Source of the DNA: Bacteroidaceae bacterium
GTDB lineage: Bacteria; Bacteroidota; Bacteroidia; Bacteroidales; Bacteroidaceae
DNA length: 6,155 bases
Reading direction: 5' to 3'
NCBI GenBank assembly: GCA_017383665.1
Contig: JAFNWA010000211.1
Coordinates: 1-6,155, forward strand
The notes beneath the pieces were generated by a model. It saw nothing but the letters and a program-made list of their open reading frames with translations, did not search any database and was not told the origin of the DNA. The position numbers were made by a program, and so were the translations under genes. Below are positions 1 through 5,530 of this stretch, piece after piece. Each line of letters starts with the position of its first letter. Position 1 is the first letter of the stretch.

Positions 1-54
1 ATTATTGGCTCACCTGAAAAGTTGAAGGAAAACCTGCGGCTATGCTACGCTTGA
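1..54 (+). CDS. Possible 3' end of a convergent plus-strand gene (partial, unidentified)
   Basis: Frame 1 is open from the window edge to a TGA at 52-54 and reads IIGSPEKLKENLRLCYA. The composition is protein-like (a GSPEKLKENL helix-type stretch), and the other two plus frames close within about 25 bases. The region beyond the stop looks non-coding and hairpin-rich, which fits a gene end. Seventeen residues are too few to name a family. If real, the gene converges on the minus-strand operon and the hairpin cluster at 70-260 lies between the two gene ends. The alternative is that this is simply intergenic sequence. Confidence 0.35.
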   Translation: MIGSPEKLKENLRLCYA

Positions 55-69
55 CCTTTTGATGCATGC

Positions 70-93
70 TTTAGCGAAAGGGATACTTCTTTT
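70..93 (+). repeat. Direct repeat, copy 1 (TTTAGCGAAAGGG-type)
   Basis: This 24-bp stretch matches 188-211 at 22 of 24 positions, differing only by AT versus GC in the middle. It begins TTTAGCGAAAGGG and ends ACTTCTTTT. The flank also resembles copy 2: a C followed by nine A and GA, as if the poly-T/poly-A hairpin seen in copy 2 had partly decayed here. It is probably an intergenic repeat family; whether it occurs elsewhere in the genome cannot be seen from this window. Confidence 0.7.
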
Positions 94-158
94 CAAAAAA
101 AAAGATAAATGTCTTTTGCCAAAGCACGCTATTCGCATCCCAAGCGGCGTGCAACCAT

Positions 159-180
159 GGGCAGACACACCGGTCTGCCC
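159..180. other. Perfect 8-bp GC-rich hairpin
   Basis: GGGCAGAC (159-166) and GTCTGCCC (173-180) are exact reverse complements around a 6-nt loop (ACACCG). There is no T tract on either side, so this alone is not an intrinsic terminator. Its right arm (176-180) is shared with the TGCCCCT arm that can pair with AGGGGCA at 197-203, so the two structures are mutually exclusive in a plus-strand RNA. Confidence 0.5.
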
Positions 181-215
181 CTACAAGTTTAGCGAAAGGG
201 GCACTTCTTTTTTTT
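176..215 (+). terminator. Candidate intrinsic terminator, plus-strand direction
   Basis: On the plus strand TGCCCCT (176-182) pairs exactly with AGGGGCA (197-203) around a 14-nt loop. CTTC follows and then eight T (208-215). The GC-rich stem and T tract have the right order. The loop is long and there is a 4-nt spacer before the T run, so this is weaker than the minus-strand terminator. It would serve the possible gene ending at 54. Confidence 0.3.
188..211 (+). repeat. Direct repeat, copy 2 (TTTAGCGAAAGGG-type)
   Basis: This is the second copy of the 24-bp repeat, starting 118 bp after copy 1. Here it is the left arm of a long inverted repeat (195-243) and its T tract is extended to eight. 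The sequence between the two copies is not itself repeated. It contains a 6-bp GCACGC/GCGTGC inverted pair (124-129 with 147-152) and the GGGCAGAC hairpin. Confidence 0.7.
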
Positions 216-243
216 GTTCAACAAAAAAAAGAAGTACCCCTTT
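195..243. repeat. Long near-perfect inverted repeat
   Basis: Bases 195-216 (AAAGGGGCACTTC, then eight T and G) are the reverse complement of 222-243 except for one C/A mismatch (202 against 236), around a 5-nt centre (217-221). That gives 21 of 22 paired positions. The right arm is also the 3' arm of the minus-strand terminator at 223-260, so this structure and the terminator stem compete for 231-243. Confidence 0.8.
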
Positions 244-260
244 TCACAAAGAGGTACTTC
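223..260 (-). terminator. Strong intrinsic terminator of the minus-strand operon
   Basis: Read on the minus strand, GAAGTACCTCTTT (260-248) and AAAGGGGTACTTC (243-231) form a 13-bp stem with a single U-G wobble. The loop is GTGA, of GNRA type, and eight T follow immediately (230-223). This is a textbook Rho-independent terminator. It lies about 185 nt beyond the stop codon of the last minus-strand gene (446), with no other gene between, so it most likely ends the MORN-yhcH-glgB-membrane protein transcript, leaving a long 3' UTR. Confidence 0.85.
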
Positions 261-316
261 CAACATTTACTAAACAACTAAGAAAAAACTATACTATCAT
301 TACTCTCATCCGAGAG
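223..316 (-). ncRNA. Candidate small RNA of about 94 nt (speculative)
   Basis: A transcript started by the promoter-like boxes at 322-353 would begin near 316 and end at the T tract at 223. It would open with a small hairpin (CTCTC, GGAT loop, GAGAG; 316-303), continue through an AU-rich single-stranded linker, and close with the terminator stem-loop. That hairpin, linker and terminator layout is common in bacterial small RNAs. There is no homology evidence. The region may instead simply be the 3' UTR of the operon, or a processed fragment of it. Confidence 0.25.
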
Positions 317-321
317 CATTG

Positions 322-353
322 CAAATGTAATTCACATTTTAGAATTAAACAAG
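322..353 (-). promoter_or_regulatory. Candidate Bacteroidetes-type promoter inside the 3' region
   Basis: On the minus strand TACATTTG (329-322) matches the -7 consensus TAnnTTTG exactly. CTTG (353-350) sits 20 nt upstream, three of four bases matching the -33 box TTTG at about the usual spacing. It points left, towards the terminator at 223-260, with no protein gene in between. Such short motifs arise by chance in AT-rich DNA, so confidence is modest. Confidence 0.35.
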
Positions 354-445
354 TTTGTAGGCAAAATATCTACACTTTTTTCAAAACTTTTCATCAATTG
401 TGAGTTTTTTTCATTTAAAAAAGCATTTTTCGCCTGTATTACGGT

Positions 446-1603
446 TCAATTATAATAGAGGAAATACCACCAATAGGTATCACCAAAGTGGCGTCGGACA
501 TAGTTGCCACGCACAAACACATCACTGTGCTTTGACTCCTCGGAACGCAAGGCATCAAGCCTGGCAGACATAGCCTCATCATCTATCTTAAAGGTGACCG
601 TTTCGGTTGAGTCGGCAATATCGGCATAAAGGAGCAGTGCCTCTCGATAGTGCTTTGGAAAACTGTCAACTGACTCAAAACCATATAAATCATTTATCTC
701 TTCCTTGAATTTGAAGATACGCTTTTCAAGCAACAATGATGTGAGATAATAATCTCTGGCTGCTGTTGTGGCAGAGTCGCTGTGTGCCATGCGTGAAAGG
801 AATGTTTCGGGTTTTTCATCGCACATTGGCGTTGCTCCCAACAAGGCGTACACGCTATCCGGAACAAGTGGCGAGGTGCGTAGCATGGATGGTAACAAAC
901 CTTCGGTGGCATAGAGTTGTGGATATTCAAAAAAATGCTCACCCAACAACCCGTTGGCGGCAAGGATGTATGCACGCATAACGGTGAGTTCACGCGATGC
1001 GTCATCAGACTTTTTGCCCACATTCAACGCCTTGGCAAATTCTCCGCTGTTGTAATACGACATGAGACGCGTCTCGCGTTTGAAATTCTCTTCTCCATTG
1101 GAGAGAGTACCCACAAGACATATAAGAAGCACAAAGAGTAAGAGATTGCGCCAAACAACACGGTTCATTGTCATTGAGACATCCTTTATCTTCTCAAATA
1201 GTATTTTACCAAAGAGACATGAGAGAGCAATGTACGCCAATAGTCCCAATATAAAAATCATAATCCAACCAAAGTAGCTTCTTCCACCCACATAGAGCGT
1301 ACGGTCAACATCGGTAATGAATGCCAACACAAGTGCAGAGGGAAGATAGGCCACAGCAGTCCATTCACGACGAAACTTGGCAAAGCGGTTGAGCCACAGG
1401 GCAAGGAGCGTCAGTGCGAGTGAGACGACTGCACCCACAAGGTATGGATTATATTGCAGTTTTCCTGTTGCGACTTCGTTATAAAAGGCTTCGAGCAACG
1501 GTGCCTGATAAACTGCCACAAACAGAAAGGAGAAAACAGCAAAGAGTGTGGCACACACTGTTGCCACAACTCTCTGCAATCGTTGTTCTTCACTATTTCT
1601 CAT
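446..1603 (-). CDS. Polytopic membrane protein with C-terminal helical (TPR-like) domain, DUF6057-like
   Basis: This is a 385-residue protein of unknown function. Hydrophobic segments at about 11-32, 53-72, 82-99, 110-135 and 151-168 predict five membrane helices. With the basic N-terminus in the cytoplasm, the 217-residue C-terminal part would be periplasmic. That part starts NGEENFKRETRLMSYYNSGEFAKAL, cut here to its key features: a Glu-rich turn, then a helix pair of TPR appearance (about 170-220). Next come GEHFFEYPQ (221-229) and an aromatic C-terminus ending GDTYWWYFLYYN. The overall plan resembles the Bacteroidales DUF6057-type membrane proteins, from memory only. Its ATG overlaps the glgB TGA in an ATGA, which fixes the start and suggests translational coupling. 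It is the last gene before the terminator at 223-260. I would not assign a biochemical function. Confidence 0.85.
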   Translation of the reverse strand: MRNSEEQRLQRVVATVCATLFAVFSFLFVAVYQAPLLEAFYNEVATGKLQYNPYLVGAVVSLALTLLALWLNRFAKFRREWTAVAYLPSALVLAFITDVDRTLYVGGRSYFGWIMIFILGLLAYIALSCLFGKILFEKIKDVSMTMNRVVWRNLLLFVLLICLVGTLSNGEENFKRETRLMSYYNSGEFAKALNVGKKSDDASRELTVMRAYILAANGLLGEHFFEYPQLYATEGLLPSMLRTSPLVPDSVYALLGATPMCDEKPETFLSRMAHSDSATTAARDYYLTSLLLEKRIFKFKEEINDLYGFESVDSFPKHYREALLLYADIADSTETVTFKIDDEAMSARLDALRSEESKHSDVFVRGNYVRRHFGDTYWWYFLYYN

Positions 1604-3606
1604 TCTTTATTCTTTTTCAGTACCAATGCTGTACGGGCTGGAAGATAAAGCATAAGCCAACCTTTTTTGCGACGCGCGTGCAGTTTGTCGTACTGGGTGA
1701 AGTGTTTCTGTGTTTCATCAACAAGGGCATTGCCACCAAAGCGTTCTGCATCGGTATTAAGAACTATCGAATATGAACCCTCGGGAACCAACAGACCGTA
1801 ATCGGTAAACGAACGGTTGGGACTGAAGTTGAAGACAAATATCAAATCCTTACGGGAGAAGGCGAGTATCTGGTCTCCGTCATTGTGCCATATCTCCTGC
1901 AACGGACGGTTCTGGAAATTACGCACGCCACCAACGAGTTCAACCATTGCCTTATCAAACTGTCCTAACAGTGTATAGTTATAGGCTGGGTTATCGACAA
2001 GCCCCCACTGACGGCGGGCATACTTGTGACTCCAGCCATTGCCTTCGCGTGGGAAGTCTATCCATTCGGGGTGACCGAATTCATTACCCATGAAGTTGAG
2101 ATAACCTCCATTGATGGTAGCAAGCGTCATGAGGCGTATCATCTTGTGAAGTGCAATACCTCGTGAAACCATATATGTCTCATCGCCACGGTTGAAATGC
2201 CAGTACATATCAGCATCTACAAGGCGGAAGATTATGGTCTTGTCACCAACAAGTGCCTGGTCGTGGCTCTCGGCATAAGAGATGGTCTTTTCATCCTTAC
2301 GGCGGTTGGTGAGTTCCCAGAAAATTTCAGATGGTTTCCAATCCTCATCCTTGCGTTCCTTGATTATCTTGATCCAGAAATCGGGGATGTTCATAGCCAT
2401 GCGGTAGTCAAAACCGTAACCGCCATCCTCTATTGGCGCTGCAAGACCCGGCATACCGGATACTTCCTCTGCAATGGTAATTGCATTTGGATTGAGTTCA
2501 TGGATGAGTTTATTGGCGAGGGTGAGATAACAGATTGCATCGCCATTCTGGCCTGCATTGTAATAATCGGCATAACTGCAGAATGACTCTCCAAGACCAT
2601 GACTATAATATATCATGGAGGTTACGCCATCGAAACGGAAACCGTCGAACTTGAATTCCTCGAGCCAGTATTTGCAGTTTGAGAGCAGGAAGTGAACTAC
2701 CTCGTTCTTACCATAGTCGAAACAGAGCGAATCCCATGCGCTGTGTATGCGTTTATCATCTCCATAGAAGTATTGTGCAGGATTACCATCGAGCAGACCT
2801 ATTCCCTCATTCTCATTCTTCACTGCATGTGAATGAACAAGGTCCATAATAACCGCTATGCCCATGCCATGTGCAGCATCTATAAGTTCTTTGAGTTCCT
2901 CGGGTGTTCCAAAACGCGATGATGCGGCAAAGAAATTGGAGACATGATAGCCAAAACTGCCATAATAGGGATGTTCCTGTATTGCCATTATCTGTATGCA
3001 GTTATAGCCATCGGCTGCAATGCGTGGCAGTACCTTTTCACGGAATTCGCGATATGTACCTACCTTTTCCTCTTCCTGAGCCATACCTATGTGACACTCA
3101 TAGATGAGCAATGGGGTTTTCTTGGCAACGAATTTCTTATTCTTGAACTCATACTCCTGTTCAGGCGCCCATACCTGTGCACTGAATATTTTTGTAGCCT
3201 CGTCCTGCACTACTCTACGAACCCAAGCCGGGATGCGTTCGCCGCAACCACCGTCCCAATAGACTTTCATTTTGTAGTGCTGACCGTGAGACAGTGCCTT
3301 TTTAGGCATTTTCTTCTCCCACACACCACCGGCAAGAGGTTTCAGTTCATACTCCGGCAATTCTTCCCAATTGGAGAAATCTCCAATGAGCACTATTCTC
3401 TTGGCATTGGGAGCCCACTCGCGGAACACCCACCCGGTCGAGGTGCGGTGCAGACCGAAATATAGATAACCCGTAGCGAAGTCAGAGAGTGTCTGACGAC
3501 CATTTTTTGTAAACTGGTTCAGTCTTCTTACAAAATACTGGTAACGACCCTCGATATTCAAGCTATAAGGTTCCAAATAGCTGTCGCGTTCTACAAGTTT
3601 TAGCAT
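1600..3606 (-). CDS. glgB: 1,4-alpha-glucan branching enzyme (GH13, GBE1-like)
   Basis: This cytoplasmic enzyme makes alpha-1,6 branches in glycogen by cutting an alpha-1,4 chain and transferring it (EC 2.4.1.18). The 668-residue length suits the GBE1-like branch (GH13 subfamily 8). An N-terminal helical stretch is followed by a CBM48-type domain (about 48-140, including GWVFREWAPNA and IGDFSNWEE) and a GH13 barrel. Visible GH13 motifs are DLVHSH (255-260), GFRFDGVTSM with nucleophile D326, ITIAEEVSGMPG with acid/base E380, and ESHDQ with H448 and D449. The GNEFGHPEWIDFPR segment (507-520) and a C-terminal beta domain (about 570-664) are also present. All catalytic residues are intact. The start MLKLVERDSYLEPY matches the usual beginning of the family; the leader is A-rich with no Shine-Dalgarno. 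The gene lies 33 nt after the DUF386 gene and overlaps the next gene by 4 nt. Confidence 0.97.
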   Translation of the reverse strand: MLKLVERDSYLEPYSLNIEGRYQYFVRRLNQFTKNGRQTLSDFATGYLYFGLHRTSTGWVFREWAPNAKRIVLIGDFSNWEELPEYELKPLAGGVWEKKMPKKALSHGQHYKMKVYWDGGCGERIPAWVRRVVQDEATKIFSAQVWAPEQEYEFKNKKFVAKKTPLLIYECHIGMAQEEEKVGTYREFREKVLPRIAADGYNCIQIMAIQEHPYYGSFGYHVSNFFAASSRFGTPEELKELIDAAHGMGIAVIMDLVHSHAVKNENEGIGLLDGNPAQYFYGDDKRIHSAWDSLCFDYGKNEVVHFLLSNCKYWLEEFKFDGFRFDGVTSMIYYSHGLGESFCSYADYYNAGQNGDAICYLTLANKLIHELNPNAITIAEEVSGMPGLAAPIEDGGYGFDYRMAMNIPDFWIKIIKERKDEDWKPSEIFWELTNRRKDEKTISYAESHDQALVGDKTIIFRLVDADMYWHFNRGDETYMVSRGIALHKMIRLMTLATINGGYLNFMGNEFGHPEWIDFPREGNGWSHKYARRQWGLVDNPAYNYTLLGQFDKAMVELVGGVRNFQNRPLQEIWHNDGDQILAFSRKDLIFVFNFSPNRSFTDYGLLVPEGSYSIVLNTDAERFGGNALVDETQKHFTQYDKLHARRKKGWLMLYLPARTALVLKKNKE

Positions 3607-3639
3607 TTTTCAGTTGTATTATGGTTATTATTGTTTTAT

Positions 3640-4089
3640 TTATTCAACGGCAATCTTGAACACCACTTTTCTAAGCGGAACCGGAGTTATTGCCGGAGCG
3701 TGACCATCTTGCGGAAAAAAGATGATGAATTCTCCTTTATGAACATTGAAATAATCCCTGGCCAACATGCCTACAGGATAGATGGCTGCATCATTGGTTT
3801 CGTTATATGATGCATCGGGCAACTCATTCAAGGGTGTGTAGCCCATCTCCTCGTTGACAGATATTGGTATCTGTATATCAATATAACGGCGATGAACCTC
3901 AATAAAAGCCTCTTCTTTTGACTTAGGATTTACATCCATGACATTTGCATAGACAAGATCGCCACAAATCTCATTTCTGCCCAAGGGCAAGTTTGCAAGG
4001 TCACTCTTTTCGAGAAAATCCACGACTTTTGCAAAATGAGGATTCAAGGCCTCGTAGTTCTTCAAGTTTTCCAATAAATCCAATACCAT
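3640..4089 (-). CDS. YhcH/YiaL/EbgC (DUF386) family protein, NanQ-like
   Basis: This 149-residue protein is the full length of the family. Family hallmarks are LPLGRNEICGDLVYANV (34-50), the central EVHRRYIDIQ (64-73) with E64, H66 and D71 as likely metal or active-site residues, and FFPQDGHAP (124-132) with H130. It ends in KVVFKI. The family has a cupin-like barrel fold. E. coli YhcH (NanQ) is an N-acetylneuraminate anomerase in the sialic acid operon; EbgC is a modulator of evolved beta-galactosidase. Here there are no sialic acid genes beside it. It sits between the MORN gene (11 nt upstream) and glgB (33 nt downstream), so a sugar anomerase or epimerase role is plausible but the substrate is unknown. 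The start at MVLDLLENL fits the usual family N-terminus. Confidence 0.9.
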   Translation of the reverse strand: MVLDLLENLKNYEALNPHFAKVVDFLEKSDLANLPLGRNEICGDLVYANVMDVNPKSKEEAFIEVHRRYIDIQIPISVNEEMGYTPLNELPDASYNETNDAAIYPVGMLARDYFNVHKGEFIIFFPQDGHAPAITPVPLRKVVFKIAVE

Positions 4090-4100
4090 AGTTGTATGTT

Positions 4101-5321
4101 TTAGTCCGTTATTCCTAAACTATATTCACATTTACGCAGAACTTTACCGTCAACATCTTTCACAATGAAGTCTCCGTTGCGCTGTCCCTCGACAAAGACT
4201 CCTTCGTAGCGTAGGCCGTCGGCACCGATTGCCACCCCCACGCCATCTTCGAGACCATCAACAAAACCACCGGAATATCTGCGACCGTCAACAAGACGAA
4301 GCACGCCTGCTCCATTCATTGTATCATCCTCCCAACTACCTTCGTAAACATCGCCGTTTGCCCAAGTGTATATTCCTTTTCCACAACGCACATTCTCTTT
4401 CCATTGACCATTATAAACCGCTCCATTGGCAAAGCTCATGACACCATGACCATCGCGCAAGCCATCCTTGAAAGAGCCTTCGTAAACAGTGCTGTCACTT
4501 GCGATATACTTGCCCTCACCGTGCCATAGATTATCCTTGAACTCTCCCTCGTAGATTGAGCCATCGGCATACTTATAACGGCCCCAGCCTTCACATACAT
4601 TGTAAACCCACATGCCATCGTATGTATCACCGGTTGAAGAGAGAAAGAAACCCTTGCCGTTGCGACGGCTGTTCTTCCATAGGCCTATGTATTTGCTATT
4701 GTCTGTCCAGATAAAAGTTCCGATGCCATTGTATTTATCATCCTTCCACTCTCCGGTGTATGATGCACCATCTTTGTACAAGTATGTCCCGGAACCCGTA
4801 CGCACATCCATATCCCAGGTACCAACATAAAAATCACCGTTGGAATAGTACATACGGCCATAGCCATGCTTATGATCATCAACCCAAGCACCATCATACT
4901 TACCACCGTCGGCATAAGAATAGGTGCCGGAGCCATGCTTCTTACCGGCCTTGAAAGAGCCTTCATATCGGTCTCCGTTCTTATATTCATAAATGCCATT
5001 GCCATCACGCATACCGTCAACAAACTCTCCATCATATTTGTCACCGTTGCTGTACATGACACGACCCATACCATGAGGGCGCCTTTTCTTTACTTCGCCG
5101 ATATAAACAGAACCATCGCGCAATGTTGTAGTAACAACATTTTTTTTATTTGAGTTTTGTCTGCTTTTCTGTCCGTCGGCTGATTTATCCTCAGAATGTG
5201 ATGGGGTTACAAGTGTGGTCAGTGGCTCAAAGCCATCCTTCACTGCATCAAAGAATGTCTGCGCGGACAATGTTCCTTGCGCAAACAGGAATAGTGATAT
5301 TATTGTAAAGAGATTCTTCAT
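4101..5321 (-). CDS. Secreted protein of 14 MORN repeats
   Basis: This is 406 residues from the preferred start. The reading frame stays open to an earlier ATG at 5360, but starting at 5321 gives a clean signal peptide, MKNLFTIISLFLFAQGTLSA, with likely cleavage after A20 (LSA/QT). There is no lipobox cysteine, so the protein should be soluble in the periplasm or outside the cell. A 50-residue polar linker (about 21-72) precedes MORN repeats filling 73-394, and a 12-residue tail ends the protein. MORN repeats form an extended beta-hairpin sheet and serve as scaffolds or lipid/protein binding surfaces; no enzyme domain is present. The gene is first in the putative operon, 11 nt before the DUF386 gene. 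A promoter box lies at 5464-5471. The function is unknown and substrate binding is not shown. Confidence 0.9.
   Translation of the reverse strand: MKNLFTIISLFLFAQGTLSAQTFFDAVKDGFEPLTTLVTPSHSEDKSADGQKSRQNSNKKNVVTTTLRDGSVYIGEVKKRRPHGMGRVMYSNGDKYDGEFVDGMRDGNGIYEYKNGDRYEGSFKAGKKHGSGTYSYADGGKYDGAWVDDHKHGYGRMYYSNGDFYVGTWDMDVRTGSGTYLYKDGASYTGEWKDDKYNGIGTFIWTDNSKYIGLWKNSRRNGKGFFLSSTGDTYDGMWVYNVCEGWGRYKYADGSIYEGEFKDNLWHGEGKYIASDSTVYEGSFKDGLRDGHGVMSFANGAVYNGQWKENVRCGKGIYTWANGDVYEGSWEDDTMNGAGVLRLVDGRRYSGGFVDGLEDGVGVAIGADGLRYEGVFVEGQRNGDFIVKDVDGKVLRKCEYSLGITD
4140..5105 (-). repeat. Array of 14 consecutive 69-bp (23-residue) MORN-coding units
   Basis: The encoded repeats begin at Y73 and run with an exact 23-residue period, each opening Y-x-G-x-[WF/V] and carrying a G-x-G near the middle. 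Examples are YDGEFVDGMRDGNGIYEYK and YEGSFKDGLRDGHGVMSFA. No unit has an insertion or deletion. Unit 14 (YEGVFVEGQRNGDF) lacks the second glycine of G-x-G and looks like a cap; unit 1 has V in place of the W/F. The DNA of the units has diverged, so this is an old array and not a recent tandem expansion. Confidence 0.95.
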
Positions 5322-5457
5322 TAAATACTGTCTGTTTCTCATAAAAGTATCGGTTGGCAACCGAGACTATCACACGCAGTCCACACGAAGAGGCACCGGC
5401 GACAAGCAACAAAAACGGATTTACATTTTCACAGCATGTACAATGCAACTTCGTGAA
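5322..5457 (-). promoter_or_regulatory. Structured 5' leader of the MORN-glgB operon
   Basis: If transcription starts near 5457, the leader is about 135 nt. It contains a hairpin TCGGTT-GCC-AACCGA (5364-5350), extended by two further pairs across a mismatch (5367-5347), 25 nt before the start codon. It also contains a longer-range 7-bp pair, CACGAAG (5455-5449) with CTTCGTG (5390-5384). There is no T tract. I do not recognise a known riboswitch. The structures may be incidental. Confidence 0.3.
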
Positions 5458-5463
5458 TTATCA

Positions 5464-5471
5464 CAAAGATA
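5464..5471 (-). promoter_or_regulatory. Candidate -7 promoter box for the MORN-glgB operon
   Basis: TATCTTTG on the minus strand matches the Bacteroidetes -7 consensus TAnnTTTG exactly, and it lies in the only sizeable gap between minus-strand genes (5322-5530). At the expected -33 distance there is only GTTC (5495-5492), a poor match to TTTG. The promoter is therefore supported by position and one box only. Confidence 0.5.
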
Positions 5472-5530
5472 ATAACAAAGTTGAGAAAAAAGAACTATGA
5501 GCAATTTATTTTGCAAAAAAGAGAAAACAA

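Larger units (their letters stand above)
55..445. other. Non-coding, hairpin- and repeat-rich intergenic region
   Basis: I see no credible gene here. The longest open frame on the plus strand (59-403) runs straight through poly-A/poly-T tracts and hairpin arms, and its translation is low-complexity and unlike any family I know. The left half (70-260) holds four copies of a 13-bp word, a near-perfect inverted repeat, a GC-rich hairpin and an intrinsic terminator. The right half (261-445) is AT-rich. It contains a small hairpin (303-316), a 6-bp stem with a 5-nt loop (323-339), a candidate minus-strand promoter (322-353), and a stretch next to the operon's last stop codon that resembles the glgB start region. 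Confidence 0.7.

Noticed and set aside
59..403. 114-codon open frame on the plus strand in the left intergenic region
   Set aside because: It crosses poly-A/T tracts, the terminator and all repeat arms, has low-complexity Lys/Phe-rich composition and no recognisable domain.
2464..2469. Glu-Glu at the GlgB acid/base motif (AEE where the eukaryotic enzyme has AED)
   Set aside because: The catalytic Glu is the first of the pair and is intact; E. coli GlgB also has AEE, so this is normal variation.
2197..3465. Open frames on the plus strand opposite glgB (2197-2586 and 2944-3465)
   Set aside because: They are antisense to conserved GlgB coding sequence and their translations match no family I recognise.
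5322..5360. Upstream ATG codons at 5360 and 5342 as start of the MORN protein
   Set aside because: They add 13 or 7 polar and basic residues in front of a well-formed signal peptide and run through the leader hairpin; the ATG at 5321 fits export better.
5248..5448. 66-codon minus-strand frame across the leader and start of the MORN gene
   Set aside because: It overlaps the signal peptide coding sequence in another frame, has no recognisable domain, and the leader is better explained as untranslated.
5496..5521. GCAA/TTGC inverted pair after the M16 gene stop as a terminator
   Set aside because: The stem is only 4 bp and no T tract follows in the minus direction.
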